A stretch of 64,000 nt of DNA. Source: Lachnospiraceae bacterium NSJ-143 (GTDB lineage: Bacteria; Bacillota; Clostridia; Lachnospirales; Anaerotignaceae). The notes under the pieces were generated by a model. That model was not told the origin of the DNA and did no database searches. It saw nothing but the letters and a program-made list of their open reading frames with translations. The position numbers were made by a program, and so were the translations under genes. Of this stretch, positions 1 through 11,211 are shown in pieces. The stretch spans positions 62,001 to 126,000 of the forward strand of contig JALIFM010000001.1 in assembly GCA_022867625.1 (NCBI GenBank). Reading direction: 5' to 3'. Each line of letters starts with the position of its first letter. Position 1 is the stretch's first letter.

Positions 1-794
1 AACGCCTTAAGCCGGATATAGTATTCTCAAAAGGCGGTTTTGTTGCCGTACCGGTTATACTTGGAGCCAAAATGAACAATGTGCCGGTTATAGCGCATGA
101 GTCCGACATGACGCCGGGTCTTGCCAATAAAATAGCCATGCCTTTTGCCAAAAAGGTCTGCACTACATTCCCTGAGACTGTAAAATATATAGGTAAAAAG
201 GGCGTCAATACAGGCACGCCCATACGCAGGGAGCTCTTTGAGGGCAGCAGGCAGAAAGGGCTTGAGATATGCGGCTTTGACAGCACAAAACCGGTTTTGA
301 TGATGATGGGAGGAAGCCTTGGCTCTCAGAAGATAAATAAGGTGCTCAGGCAGTCGCTTACTGATATTCTTAAAAAATTCAGGGTAGTCCATATATGCGG
401 CAGGGGAAATATCGACACTACAGTAAATATGAATGGCTACAGACAGTTTGAGTATCTCACAGATGAGCTTGCGCATGTAATGGCGGCGGCGGATATGGTT
501 GTGTCAAGGGCCGGCTCAAATTCCATATCGGAGTTTCTGGCTCTTAAAAAGCCGGCGCTTCTTATACCGCTTTCAGCAAGGGCAAGCCGCGGAGACCAGA
601 TATTAAATGCCGAAAGCTTTGAAAGGCAGGGCTACTCTATTGTGCTTAAGGAGGAAGATATGACCTGTGAGACACTTGTAAGCTCAATAGAAAGGCTCTA
701 CTCATCAAGGAAAACGCTTGTTGAGGCCATGGAGGGCAGTCCGGCTTTAAAAGGCGTTGAAAACGTAATGAATGTTATAAGGCAGTACAGTTAA
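1..794 (+). CDS. murG: MurG, lipid II-forming GlcNAc transferase (5' end outside window)
   Basis: This enzyme transfers GlcNAc from UDP-GlcNAc to undecaprenyl-pyrophosphoryl-MurNAc-pentapeptide (lipid I), giving lipid II at the inner face of the membrane. The reading frame is open from base 3 (first codons R-L-K-P-D), so about 95-105 N-terminal residues lie outside the window; the ATG at 72 is internal. Visible MurG features are the SKGGFVAVP segment, HESDMTPGLANK, the GGSLGSQ loop that starts the C-terminal Rossmann domain, and the UDP-GlcNAc-binding stretch VSRAGSNSISEFLALKKPALLIPL-like region, read here as separate VSRAGSNSISE and PALLIPL blocks. It is followed by the promoter of the cyclophilin gene. 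Family assignment is secure. Confidence 0.95.
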   Translation, partial: RLKPDIVFSKGGFVAVPVILGAKMNNVPVIAHESDMTPGLANKIAMPFAKKVCTTFPETVKYIGKKGVNTGTPIRRELFEGSRQKGLEICGFDSTKPVLMMMGGSLGSQKINKVLRQSLTDILKKFRVVHICGRGNIDTTVNMNGYRQFEYLTDELAHVMAAADMVVSRAGSNSISEFLALKKPALLIPLSARASRGDQILNAESFERQGYSIVLKEEDMTCETLVSSIERLYSSRKTLVEAMEGSPALKGVENVMNVIRQYS

Positions 795-801
795 AAAATA
801 T

Positions 802-830
802 TTGACAAAACAGCCGGTTGAATTTAAAAT
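802..830 (+). promoter_or_regulatory. SigA-type promoter of the cyclophilin lipoprotein gene
   Basis: TTGACA (802-807), 17-bp spacer, TAAAAT (825-830). Predicted transcription start near 837, about 30 nt before the ATG at 867. Confidence 0.75.
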
Positions 831-866
831 TTATCGGGTGATTAATAACGACAGGAGTTGATATAC

Positions 867-1727
867 ATGAAAAAATTTATAATTACTGCGGTTCTGGCCG
901 CTATGGTTCTGAGCGGCTGCTCAGGTTCCGGCACATCAGGCTCATCGTCTGCGGCACAGTCTGGCTCGTCGTCATCTGGTCAGTCGTCTCAGGGTTCTCA
1001 GGCGGATTCATCTGTGTCAGGTGAACAGCAGGCTGAATTTGACGCCTTTAAGGAAAAGCTGTTTACAGAGGGAACTGATTTTCCGCAGCTTCAGGAGCCG
1101 GAAAAGGGCGAGGACATAGTTGTGCTTACAACAAACAAGGGTGAAATTAAAATAAAGCTCTGCCCGGAAGAAGCGCCAAAGGCTGTAGAAAATTTTAAAG
1201 GCCTTGTTGAAAAGGGGTATTACGACGGACTTAAGTTTCACAGAGTTATAAATAACTTTATGATTCAGGGCGGAGACCCCAAAGGCGACGGAACAGGCGG
1301 AGAAAGCCTGTGGGGCGGAAAGTTTGAGGATGAGATATCAGGTGACCTGTACCATTTCAGGGGCGCACTTGCCTATGCAAACAGCGGTTCAGATACAAAC
1401 GGAAGCCAGTTTTATATAGTTCAGGCCCCTTCTGTTGAGGACGGGTATTTTGACTATATAGACGATGTTGTAAAGCAGTATGGAGACAGCGAGCTGCTTT
1501 CGGATTCCACCACAGGAAAGATTGTGAGAACAAACTACTCAGAAAAGGCCAGAGAGGAATACGGCAAGCTGGGAGGAACCCCGCATCTGGATTTTGGCTA
1601 CACAGTGTTCGGTCAGGTAATAGAGGGAATGGATATTGTGGATTCCATAGCTTCTGCCGAGACAGACGAGAAGGATATGCCGCTTGAGGATATTGTAATT
1701 GAGAAGGCTGAGATTGTGAAATACTGA
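867..1727 (+). CDS. Secreted peptidyl-prolyl cis-trans isomerase lipoprotein (cyclophilin type)
   Basis: Predicted 286-aa lipoprotein that would catalyse proline isomerisation during folding of exported proteins outside the membrane. It has a signal peptide and the lipobox L-S-G-C with the modified Cys at residue 18, then a Ser/Gly/Gln-rich linker to about residue 50, then a cyclophilin domain from about residue 77. FHRVINNFMIQGGDP carries the catalytic Arg and the Gln of the active site; GSQFYIVQAP and YTVFGQVIEGMDIVD follow. About 50 residues are inserted between the last two motifs, more than in a minimal cyclophilin. The ATG at 867 is chosen because AGGAG lies 9 nt upstream; a TTG in frame at 858 directly touches the ribosome-binding site. 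Monocistronic, with its own promoter and terminator. Confidence 0.93.
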   Translation: MKKFIITAVLAAMVLSGCSGSGTSGSSSAAQSGSSSSGQSSQGSQADSSVSGEQQAEFDAFKEKLFTEGTDFPQLQEPEKGEDIVVLTTNKGEIKIKLCPEEAPKAVENFKGLVEKGYYDGLKFHRVINNFMIQGGDPKGDGTGGESLWGGKFEDEISGDLYHFRGALAYANSGSDTNGSQFYIVQAPSVEDGYFDYIDDVVKQYGDSELLSDSTTGKIVRTNYSEKAREEYGKLGGTPHLDFGYTVFGQVIEGMDIVDSIASAETDEKDMPLEDIVIEKAEIVKY

Positions 1728-1734
1728 TAACCGG

Positions 1735-1764
1735 CCGGCGGTTTTACCGCCGGTTCTTTTGTTT
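1735..1764 (+). terminator. Rho-independent terminator after the cyclophilin gene
   Basis: Perfect 8-bp stem CCGGCGGT (1735-1742) with ACCGCCGG (1746-1753), TTT loop, followed by a T-rich tail. Confidence 0.85.
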
Positions 1765-1770
1765 TGGTGA

Positions 1771-3477
<1,707 letters not shown>

Positions 3478-3490
3478 TACTGTTTAATAA

Positions 3491-3516
3491 AAAGCCCCTT
3501 TGAGGGCTTTTTTTAT
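3491..3516 (+). terminator. Rho-independent terminator of pyrG
   Basis: AAAGCCC (3491-3497) pairs with GGGCTTT (3504-3510), followed by a run of Ts. Confidence 0.85.
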
Positions 3517-3814
3517 TTGCTTTGAATATTTGTGCCGTAAGGCAAAGGTTTTAATCAAAAATTGTATTTATGTGGTATTTCAAACATGAGAATTTTTTAA
3601 TTTTAGCAATTGTTAAATAAAATTTCATAAAATTCACAATTTTTTAGTGTATTATATAAGATATCAGTACTTTTAATCAGCTATTGGTTTGTATTGGCGT
3701 TTGAATAGTGAAATATATAAAAAAGAGACATTAGAAAAATTACATTTACTGGATTATATATTATTTCAGAGTCGGGAATAAATAAATTCCCGTCCGGCGA
3801 ACGGAGGCGGAAAT
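3517..3814. other. AT-rich intergenic stretch upstream of the Usp gene
   Basis: About 300 nt without a gene. It holds a candidate promoter, TTCACA (3633-3638), 16-bp spacer, TATAAG (3655-3660). It also has a 15-mer GGATTATATATTATT (3751-3765) that recurs at 4321 upstream of the next gene. No RNA fold or ORF stands out. Confidence 0.45.
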
Positions 3815-4300
3815 ATGGTAAGAGAAGCGGTAGACAGCGTAAAAGGCGATGGCATAGAGAGGGTTCTTGTATGTATAACCTCACAGATAAACTCCGAAAG
3901 GCTTATTGATAAAGCGGCAGATTTGGCGGACACACAAGGCGCTGAGCTTCATATACTGCATGTGCAGAGGGGCGACAGCATATTCAACAACAGCGAGACT
4001 CCAAAAATGGTGAGCATGCTCTGCCAGTATGGAAGCGAGAGGGGCGGCTCAATTCATTTTTACTGCGATGAAGACATAGCACAGTGTATAGGAAAGTTCG
4101 TTTCCGAAAAGCATATAACAGAGATTGTTATAGGACAGCCGCCGGTAAAGGATATACGTGACTTAAGGGAGCTTAAGAGGGCGGCCTCCAAGGTGCTTCA
4201 CGAGGTTAAGGAGCCTGTGGAGGTAATAGTTGTACCGCGCGATGATGATAAGGATAATGTACATATATTCCTTAACGCTGATATTTCACTCAGTGTTTAA
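3815..4300 (+). CDS. Universal stress protein-like protein (KdpD-type Usp domain)
   Basis: 161-aa soluble protein with a single alpha/beta Usp fold. The opening ERVLVCITSQINSERLIDKAADLA matches, in short pieces, the Usp domain of KdpD-type sensors (VLVCITSQ then RLIDKAADLA), followed by the beta strand AELHILHVQ and a C-terminal VEVIVVPR strand. The glycine-rich ATP loop of classical UspA (G-x2-G-x9-G-S/T) is not visible, so ATP binding is doubtful. ATG at 3815 follows GGAGG (3803-3807). It has no KdpD kinase part and no kdp genes nearby, so it is a free-standing Usp domain; its role is unknown. Confidence 0.7.
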   Translation: MVREAVDSVKGDGIERVLVCITSQINSERLIDKAADLADTQGAELHILHVQRGDSIFNNSETPKMVSMLCQYGSERGGSIHFYCDEDIAQCIGKFVSEKHITEIVIGQPPVKDIRDLRELKRAASKVLHEVKEPVEVIVVPRDDDKDNVHIFLNADISLSV

Positions 4301-4388
4301 GTTTTTTGTTGCATAAAAACGGATTATATATTATTATTCAATGTAAAGTCTGATTTTAATCACGTAAATAAAAGGAGAGAATAAACAA

Positions 4389-4889
4389 ATGAGTATCTAT
4401 GAAGACTGGCTTAACAAGGCATTTACAAAGGAGGGGAAAAGTGTTGACGCCGTTTGGGACGTATACCTTCCTGCTGAGCAGAAAATATATGAATATATAC
4501 TTGGAGATAAAATTACAAATATCAGCGGTACGGTAACTGAGCTTGGCGAAAGGTTCAATATGACAGCCGAGTTTGTTATAGCCTTTGTGGACGGCATTAA
4601 CGATATACTTCCTGAAAAGTATGATGTTAAAAAGCTTGACGAGTCCTCACAGATTAACCTTGATATTGATTTTGAGAAGCTTTACAAAAAAATGGTTGAG
4701 TACAAGGCGGAGCACCTTTACACACTGCCTCAGTGGGATAAAATTTTTGACGAGTCAAAGCAGAAGGCGCTTTTTGCAGAGCAGAGAAACAGCCGTACAG
4801 TAGTAAAAGGCAAGAAAGTGGGCAGAAACGACCCGTGCCCTTGCGGAAGCGGAAAGAAATACAAAAAATGCTGTGGTGCTAATTTATGA
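4389..4889 (+). CDS. SEC-C zinc-binding motif protein
   Basis: 166-aa protein of unknown function. The N-terminal 140 residues are predicted helical, acidic and unrecognised. The last 20 residues form a SEC-C motif, [18 protein letters not shown], with the spacing C-x-C-x8-C-C known from the zinc-binding, SecB/ribosome-contacting tail of SecA and from many small bacterial proteins. AGGAG lies about 10 nt before the ATG. Its stop overlaps the start of the downstream threonylcarbamoyl-AMP synthase gene (ATGA), so the two are translationally coupled, which suggests a role linked to translation or protein quality control; this is inference. Confidence 0.8.
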   Translation: MSIYEDWLNKAFTKEGKSVDAVWDVYLPAEQKIYEYILGDKITNISGTVTELGERFNMTAEFVIAFVDGINDILPEKYDVKKLDESSQINLDIDFEKLYKKMVEYKAEHLYTLPQWDKIFDESKQKALFAEQRNSRTVVKGKKVGRNDPCPCGSGKKYKKCCGANL

Positions 4890-5935
4890 TAACCCTTTAT
4901 GAAAAGCTGGACAATAAAAATATAAATAGCGAAGTTATAGAAAAAGCCGCAGGAATTCTTCAGAAGGGAGGTCTTGTGGCTTTTCCTACGGAAACGGTAT
5001 ACGGCCTTGGCGCAAACGGCCTTGATTCAGAGGCATGCAGGAAAATTTATGAGGCAAAGGGAAGACCTTCTGATAATCCGCTTATACTGCATATTGGCGA
5101 TATAAGCCAGCTTGAGACTATAGTTTCAGATGTTCCCAAAGCCGCCGAAAAGATTATAAACGCTTTTTGGCCGGGGCCTGTAACTATCATATTCAACAAG
5201 AAGGATATTGTGCCCGACTCGGTTTCGGGAGGTCTCAATACTGTGGCTGTAAGGTTTCCGTCAGACGAGATAGCAAAAAGGCTTATAGTCTCTTCAGGCC
5301 TTCCTATAGCCGCGCCAAGCGCAAATACAAGCGGAAAGCCTTCACCTACAAAAGCGGAGCATGTGCTGCACGATATGGACGGCAGGATAGATATGATTAT
5401 AGACGGCGGAAGCTGCGGTTTTGGGCTTGAGTCCACAATAATAGATGTAACAGGTGACAAGCCGGCGCTTTTAAGGCCCGGGGCTGTCACAAAGGAAATG
5501 CTTGAGGCTGTTGTGGGTGATATAGATGTGGATTCCGCTGTATACAAACAGCTCTCAAAAGATGAAAAGCCGAAGGCTCCCGGTATGAAATATACACACT
5601 ACTCGCCGGAGGCCGATGTGGCGCTTGTGCGGGGAGAAAGCAATGAAAAAGTAATAGCCAAAATAAATTCGCTTGTACTATCTGATAAAATGGCCGGGTT
5701 TAAGACAGGTGTGCTCTGCTGCGGCAAAAACGCGGACAAATATGCCGCGGATATTGTCTTAAGTGCCGGAGACGATATTGAGACTGTGGGTGCAAGGCTT
5801 TTTGACATACTCCGCCGATTTGATTTACTTGGAGCAGAAAAGGTGTATTCCGAAGTTTTTGATGAAGCCGGCGAGGGCATGGCAGTTATGAACAGGCTTA
5901 AAAAGGCTGCCGGACACAAATTTATAGAGGCTTAA
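4886..5935 (+). CDS. L-threonylcarbamoyladenylate synthase, Sua5 type
   Basis: Makes threonylcarbamoyl-AMP from threonine, bicarbonate and ATP, the first step of the t6A37 modification of ANN-decoding tRNAs. The product is 349 aa, so it is the long Sua5/YwlC form: a YrdC domain (about 12-200) with [12 protein letters not shown], the [10 protein letters not shown] phosphate/ATP-binding stretch and the [11 protein letters not shown] loop, then a linker and a C-terminal Sua5 domain (about 240-345). It overlaps the SEC-C gene by 4 nt (ATGA), so it depends on that gene for translation initiation. The other t6A genes (tsaB, tsaD, tsaE) are not in the window. Confidence 0.93.
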   Translation: MITLYEKLDNKNINSEVIEKAAGILQKGGLVAFPTETVYGLGANGLDSEACRKIYEAKGRPSDNPLILHIGDISQLETIVSDVPKAAEKIINAFWPGPVTIIFNKKDIVPDSVSGGLNTVAVRFPSDEIAKRLIVSSGLPIAAPSANTSGKPSPTKAEHVLHDMDGRIDMIIDGGSCGFGLESTIIDVTGDKPALLRPGAVTKEMLEAVVGDIDVDSAVYKQLSKDEKPKAPGMKYTHYSPEADVALVRGESNEKVIAKINSLVLSDKMAGFKTGVLCCGKNADKYAADIVLSAGDDIETVGARLFDILRRFDLLGAEKVYSEVFDEAGEGMAVMNRLKKAAGHKFIEA

Positions 5936-5992
5936 AAATACTGCGCTTTATTTTTGAAAAATGTATTTGGCAGCGCCTGATATCTGTTTTTG

Positions 5993-6021
5993 TTGATATT
6001 TAATGAAATAAATGATATATT
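5993..6021 (+). promoter_or_regulatory. Promoter of the rpiB-upp transcription unit
   Basis: TTGATA (5993-5998), 17-bp spacer, TATATT (6016-6021) preceded by TGA (extended -10). Predicted start near 6028; ATG of rpiB at 6068. Confidence 0.6.
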
Positions 6022-6067
6022 GGAATGTATAGAATTAGTGAATAAACATTTTATCGGGAGGCTTAAT

Positions 6068-7136
<1,069 letters not shown>

Positions 7137-7152
7137 TTAGGAGAGATTATAA

Positions 7153-8190
7153 TTGGTTCACGATTGGGTTTTATATATCGCGGCTTTCTCAACGGCGTTT
7201 GCAATATCAAATGTAATGACGCCGGTGGCAAGAAAGCTGTCGCTGAAGCTTGGAGCCATAGACATGCCTAAAAAAAGAGGCATGCACCATAAGCCAATGC
7301 CCAGAATGGGCGGTATAGCTATTGTCGTGGGATTCATGGCGACGGTTCTTCTGCTGTACAATTTTGTAGAATATTCTGATGTTAAAAAGCTTATTGGCTT
7401 TATGATAGGGGCATGCGTGATTGTAGTGCTTGGAATGGTTGATGATGTAAAAAACCTGCCCGCCAAGTTCAAGTTCGGTGTACAGATAATAGCCGCACTT
7501 ATACCGGTTATGTTCGGCGTAAGGATACATGTTGTAATGTGGCCGGTTACCTACGCGCTTTTAAAGCTTTCAATACCAATTACTGTAATCTGGATAGTGG
7601 GCCTTACAAATGCGGTAAACCTGATAGACGGCCTTGACGGGCTGGCAGCGGGAGTTTCGTCAATAGCTGCCATATGCGTTATGGTTTTGTGCATACTTAC
7701 AGGTGATGAGACGGCGGTTGTGCTTACAGCGTCTCTTGCAGGTTCATGTCTTGGGTTTCTGCCAAGAAACTTTAACCCGGCAGAAATTTTTATGGGAGAT
7801 ACAGGCGCCACATTTTTGGGATATACGCTGGCTGTTACGAGTATATTAGGAGTGTTCAAAGGCTACGCGATGATTGCCCTTATGGTGAGTGTGCTGGCGG
7901 TAGGATTTCCTATATTCGACACCCTTTTTGCCATGACAAGGCGCGCAGCCAAGGGTCAGCCGATAATGCAGGCCGACCGGGGACATCTGCACCACAAGCT
8001 TATAGACAGGGGATTTTCACAGAAGCAGGCGGTTATGATTCTATACGGCATAAGCGTGCTGTGCGGGCTTGTGGCTATATTTATAGCTCTTAAGGACGCT
8101 AAAACGGTTGTGGTTGTACTGTTTGCCGTGCTTGTATTAAGCCTTCTTGTGTATTTTGTAAATCACAGGTGGCGCAATAAGGACGAATAG
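7153..8190 (+). CDS. Undecaprenyl-phosphate GlcNAc-1-phosphate transferase-like protein (TagO/WecA family)
   Basis: Polytopic membrane enzyme of the MraY/WecA family that links a sugar-1-phosphate to undecaprenyl phosphate, the first step of teichoic-acid-like or other secondary cell-wall polymers. The product is 345 aa with about 11 predicted membrane segments. Family motifs are VVLGMVDDVKNLP (Asp pair, about residue 96), NLIDGLDGLAAG (about 155), GDTGATFLGY (about 215) and the cytoplasmic GHLHHKLIDRG that separates WecA/TagO from MraY. Start is TTG at 7153 after TAGGAGAG. SLH-domain proteins in this window normally bind such a wall polymer, so the gene may supply their anchor; that link is inference. 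Confidence 0.9.
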   Translation: MVHDWVLYIAAFSTAFAISNVMTPVARKLSLKLGAIDMPKKRGMHHKPMPRMGGIAIVVGFMATVLLLYNFVEYSDVKKLIGFMIGACVIVVLGMVDDVKNLPAKFKFGVQIIAALIPVMFGVRIHVVMWPVTYALLKLSIPITVIWIVGLTNAVNLIDGLDGLAAGVSSIAAICVMVLCILTGDETAVVLTASLAGSCLGFLPRNFNPAEIFMGDTGATFLGYTLAVTSILGVFKGYAMIALMVSVLAVGFPIFDTLFAMTRRAAKGQPIMQADRGHLHHKLIDRGFSQKQAVMILYGISVLCGLVAIFIALKDAKTVVVVLFAVLVLSLLVYFVNHRWRNKDE

Positions 8191-8243
8191 AAATGAATTT
8201 AAACAGCTGACAAAAGCGGCAAGGGCGCATGAAGCTTTGTGTT

Positions 8244-8268
8244 CCTCCGCTTTTAAAATAAAAGGAGG
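8244..8268 (+). promoter_or_regulatory. Hairpin sequestering the rubrerythrin ribosome-binding site
   Basis: CCTC (8244-8247) and CTTTTA (8250-8255) can pair with GAGG (8265-8268) and TAAAAG (8259-8264), with a 2-nt bulge and an AAA loop. The AAGGAGG Shine-Dalgarno element is fully inside the stem. Confidence 0.45.
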
Positions 8269-8276
8269 TATGTACA

Positions 8277-8816
8277 ATGGATTTAAAGGGGACAAAAACA
8301 GAGGCTAACCTTTGGACAGCATTCGCCGGGGAGAGCCAGGCCAGAAACAAGTACACATACTATGCCAGCAAGGCAAAAAAAGACGGCTATGAGCAGATAG
8401 CGGCTTTGTTCCAGGAAACAGCGGATAATGAAAAAGAGCATGCGAAAATCTGGTTTAAGCTTTTATGCGGCGGCGCGGTTCCTGACACAGAGACAAACCT
8501 CAAGGACGCTGCGGCCGGCGAGAATTATGAGTGGACCGACATGTACAAAAACATGGCTGAGGACGCAAGAAAAGAGGGCTTCGACCATATAGCCTACCTT
8601 TTTGACGAGGTGGCAAAGATTGAGAAGGAGCACGAGGAGAGATACAGAAAGCTCTTATCAAATATTGATGAGGGAATAGTTTTCTCAAGAGACGGAGACC
8701 GTATCTGGAAATGCAGAAACTGCGGACATATTGTTATAGGCCAGAAAGCGCCGGATGTATGTCCTGTATGTTCTCACCCACAGGCGTATTTTGAAATTAA
8801 GGCCGAAAACTACTAA
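8277..8816 (+). CDS. Rubrerythrin
   Basis: Non-haem diiron peroxidase of anaerobes that reduces hydrogen peroxide in the cytoplasm with electrons from rubredoxin or NAD(P)H systems. The product is 179 aa. The N-terminal four-helix bundle (about 1-140) has [11 protein letters not shown] and the paired EEKEH-type ligands ([17 protein letters not shown]). The C-terminal rubredoxin domain has the two iron-binding pairs in WKCRNCGH and [14 protein letters not shown] follows AAAGGAGG, which lies in a predicted hairpin. A strong terminator follows, so it ends its transcription unit. Confidence 0.96.
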   Translation: MDLKGTKTEANLWTAFAGESQARNKYTYYASKAKKDGYEQIAALFQETADNEKEHAKIWFKLLCGGAVPDTETNLKDAAAGENYEWTDMYKNMAEDARKEGFDHIAYLFDEVAKIEKEHEERYRKLLSNIDEGIVFSRDGDRIWKCRNCGHIVIGQKAPDVCPVCSHPQAYFEIKAENY

Positions 8817-8857
8817 TCTTAAAATACATATCATCAATCAAATCAGTATCAGAAAGT

Positions 8858-8888
8858 AAAGCGCCGTAAAGCTTCGGCGCTTTTTTTG
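8858..8888 (+). terminator. Rho-independent terminator of the rubrerythrin gene
   Basis: AAAGCGCCG (8858-8866) pairs with CGGCGCTTT (8875-8883), then a T run. Confidence 0.88.
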
Positions 8889-9018
8889 CGCCTTTGCGTA
8901 TTTTAACCCGTACCAAATTATTAAAGCTGTTTTATACACTGTATTTGTGTGCACAGGGTTAAACAACGGTGGAAAACCACGGGCAGATTTTAAGGAATGG
9001 TTGATAAGCAATACGGTT

Positions 9019-9047
9019 TTGCAATAGGGCGGCGTTTGTGTTAAAAT
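9019..9047 (+). promoter_or_regulatory. Promoter of the dnaD-dnaI-like operon
   Basis: TTGCAA (9019-9024), 17-bp spacer, TAAAAT (9042-9047) with TGT directly upstream (extended -10). Predicted start near 9054. The rest of the 8889-9125 intergenic region shows nothing else. Confidence 0.55.
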
Positions 9048-9125
9048 TAGTTCAGCTGGATTATATAACATCGGGCCGCGGTATTAATACCGGCAAGCGG
9101 CTTATTTATATTGAGGGGGATAATA

Positions 9126-10166
9126 ATGCCTTCGGACAAAAGAGTTGTAGAGGTTGACGCCGATTTTATAAAAAATTTAATGCCAAAGGCGCCTGCTCTG
9201 TTTACGGCAGTTTATCTGTACGCGCTTGGAACAGGCGAAAACGCAGGTGTTGGGGATATTGCGGAGGGTCTTAATATGCAGGAGAGAGATGTAAGCGCCG
9301 CTCTCCTTTACTGGCAGGACAGGCATATTGTAAAGCTTATAAACGGTCGGGTAAGTTTTGCTGTGGATAATGATAAGGCTGAACCGGAGGACGTTAAAAC
9401 ACCGGCAGCTGTGGCACGGATAAAGGAGACGCCGCTGAGAAGGCCTGTTGTAAATGACGAGCAGCCGCATTACCAGCCGGAGGAGCTTTCAATGTACGCC
9501 GATAAAAATGCCGATGTACGCGGCCTTTTTGAGATGGCACAGAATAAGCTTGGAAGGATGCTTACACACAACGACCTGTCATCAGTATTCTCGCTTTACC
9601 ACTGGCTGGGGCTTAAAATGGAAGTTATAGAGCTGCTGCTGGACTTCTGCGTGGAAAGGGGACACCGCAATATGCGTTATATTGAGCGTGTGGCTGTTGA
9701 CTGGTGCGAAAGCGGAATAACAGACGAGGAAAAGGCACGTGAGAGGATATATGCCTACAACACTGTTTACAGAAATATAATGCGGGCCATGGGCCAGAGT
9801 GGACGTGAACCTGTAAGCGGAGAGGTAAGATATATGCGCAGGTGGGTAACAGAATACAATATGGACGAGGAGCTTATAAGACTTGCCTGTGCCAAGACTG
9901 TTATGAATACAGGCAAAGCGTCCTTCGGCTATGCGGATAAAATAATTGAGGCATGGCATAAGGCCGGATTTAAGAATACCAGAGATGTTGAGGAGAGCGA
10001 AAGAGCCTTTGCCGAGAGCAGAAAGTCAGCGCCGGCAGCCCAAAAACCGGAATCAGCAAGACAGCCCAAAGCCGGAAAATTTGTAAATTATAGCCAGAGA
10101 AACTACGATTATTCTGAAATAAAGAGGCTTGAAATGGAAAGACTTAAATCGGAGGGGAATACATAA
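9126..10166 (+). CDS. DnaD-like primosome protein
   Basis: Helicase-recruiting replication protein, 346 aa from the ATG at 9126 (GAGGGGGAT upstream; a TTG at 9111 is in frame but overlaps that site). The N-terminal part (about 10-75) is a winged-helix-like region (GVGDIAEGLNMQERDVSAALLYW read in pieces). Two DnaB_2/DnaD C-terminal-type helical domains follow: about 140-205 (LFEMAQNKLGRML, then YIERVAVDWCESGI) and about 220-290 (YNTVYRNIMRAMG, then YADKIIEAWHKAGF). The tail is polar and rich in Ala, Pro and Lys. It is followed immediately by the DnaC/DnaI-type ATPase gene, the normal clostridial order. Confidence 0.9.
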   Translation: MPSDKRVVEVDADFIKNLMPKAPALFTAVYLYALGTGENAGVGDIAEGLNMQERDVSAALLYWQDRHIVKLINGRVSFAVDNDKAEPEDVKTPAAVARIKETPLRRPVVNDEQPHYQPEELSMYADKNADVRGLFEMAQNKLGRMLTHNDLSSVFSLYHWLGLKMEVIELLLDFCVERGHRNMRYIERVAVDWCESGITDEEKARERIYAYNTVYRNIMRAMGQSGREPVSGEVRYMRRWVTEYNMDEELIRLACAKTVMNTGKASFGYADKIIEAWHKAGFKNTRDVEESERAFAESRKSAPAAQKPESARQPKAGKFVNYSQRNYDYSEIKRLEMERLKSEGNT

Positions 10167-11168
10167 ATGCCGGACAGGAGCGAGATTTATAAGCAGGTGC
10201 TTAGGTACTATGATGCACTTAAGACACAGGCACAGGCACAGCTCAGACAGAAAAAAGAGGAGCTTTACGCCAGATGCCCGAGAATAAGGGACATAGACAG
10301 CGAGATTTCACTGCTGGGCATTAGCGCCGCAAAGTGGGCTGTGGAGTCGGGGGAAAGCTCGGCTGCAAGGCTTATTGAGCTTAAAGAGAAAATGGAGGGC
10401 CTTAAGGCTGAAAAGCTCAGTATTATGAGACAGGCGGGTTTTGAGGAGGATTACCTCAAGCCATCTTACAGATGCGAAAAATGCTCTGACACAGGCTTTA
10501 TAGGCTCTCAGCAGTGTTCCTGCTTTACACAGAAGCTTGTGGACATGGCCTACAGTAGCTCAAATATGCGTGAGATAACAGCTGAGGAAAATTTTGATAA
10601 TTTCGACATCGATTTTTACAGCCCCAACAGAGCAAAAAATGAGCCGGTTTCTCCAAGGGAAAACATGCAGATGATACTGAGCGTATGCCTAGAGTTTACC
10701 AAAAGTTTTGGCAAAAGAAAAGAAAACCTGCTTTTTTATGGCAGCCCGGGCCTTGGCAAGACATTCCTGTGCAGCTGTATTGCCAGAGAAATTCTGGACA
10801 AGGGGTATACTGTGCTGTATGTAACAGCGGCGCAGCTTTTTAAGGCGCTTGAAAAGGAAAGGTTTAACAGAAATGATGAGGAGACGGAGCAGGTAAGGTT
10901 TTCTGACGATTTACAGTCGGTTGACCTTTTGATTGTCGACGATTTGGGGACAGAGTTTAATACTGTGCTCACAGCGTCGGAGCTTTTTGACATACTCAAT
11001 ACAAGGCTTATAAATAAAAAGCCGGTTATAATATCCACCAACCTGTCTTTAGACGACATACAGAGGCAGTATTCAGACAGAATAACATCAAGAATTATAG
11101 GTGAATACAAGGCGCTGGAGTTTTTTGGTGACGATATAAGGGTAGTAAAAAAATATATGGGAAAATAA
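10167..11168 (+). CDS. DnaC/DnaI-like helicase-loader ATPase
   Basis: AAA+ ATPase that loads the replicative helicase on DNA. The product is 333 aa. An N-terminal coiled-coil region (about 10-90) leads to a zinc-binding CEKCSDTGFIGSQQCSC segment (about 103-119), as in DnaI. The ATPase domain has Walker A GSPGLGKTF (about 194), Walker B LLIVDDLGTE (about 255), sensor residues in IISTNLS and the arginine in DRITSRI. Its ATG follows the dnaD stop directly (TAA-ATG), with GGAGGGG placed inside the upstream gene. It ends the operon at a bidirectional terminator. Confidence 0.92.
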   Translation: MPDRSEIYKQVLRYYDALKTQAQAQLRQKKEELYARCPRIRDIDSEISLLGISAAKWAVESGESSAARLIELKEKMEGLKAEKLSIMRQAGFEEDYLKPSYRCEKCSDTGFIGSQQCSCFTQKLVDMAYSSSNMREITAEENFDNFDIDFYSPNRAKNEPVSPRENMQMILSVCLEFTKSFGKRKENLLFYGSPGLGKTFLCSCIAREILDKGYTVLYVTAAQLFKALEKERFNRNDEETEQVRFSDDLQSVDLLIVDDLGTEFNTVLTASELFDILNTRLINKKPVIISTNLSLDDIQRQYSDRITSRIIGEYKALEFFGDDIRVVKKYMGK

Positions 11169-11173
11169 ATTAT

Positions 11174-11207
11174 AAAAACGCTGCGCTGATTTTGGCGCAG
11201 CGTTTTT
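11174..11207. terminator. Bidirectional terminator between the DnaI-like and HD genes
   Basis: Thirteen-bp perfect stem AAAAACGCTGCGC (11174-11186) with GCGCAGCGTTTTT (11195-11207). Runs of A and T on both sides serve the two converging genes. Confidence 0.9.
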
Positions 11208-11211
11208 ATGC

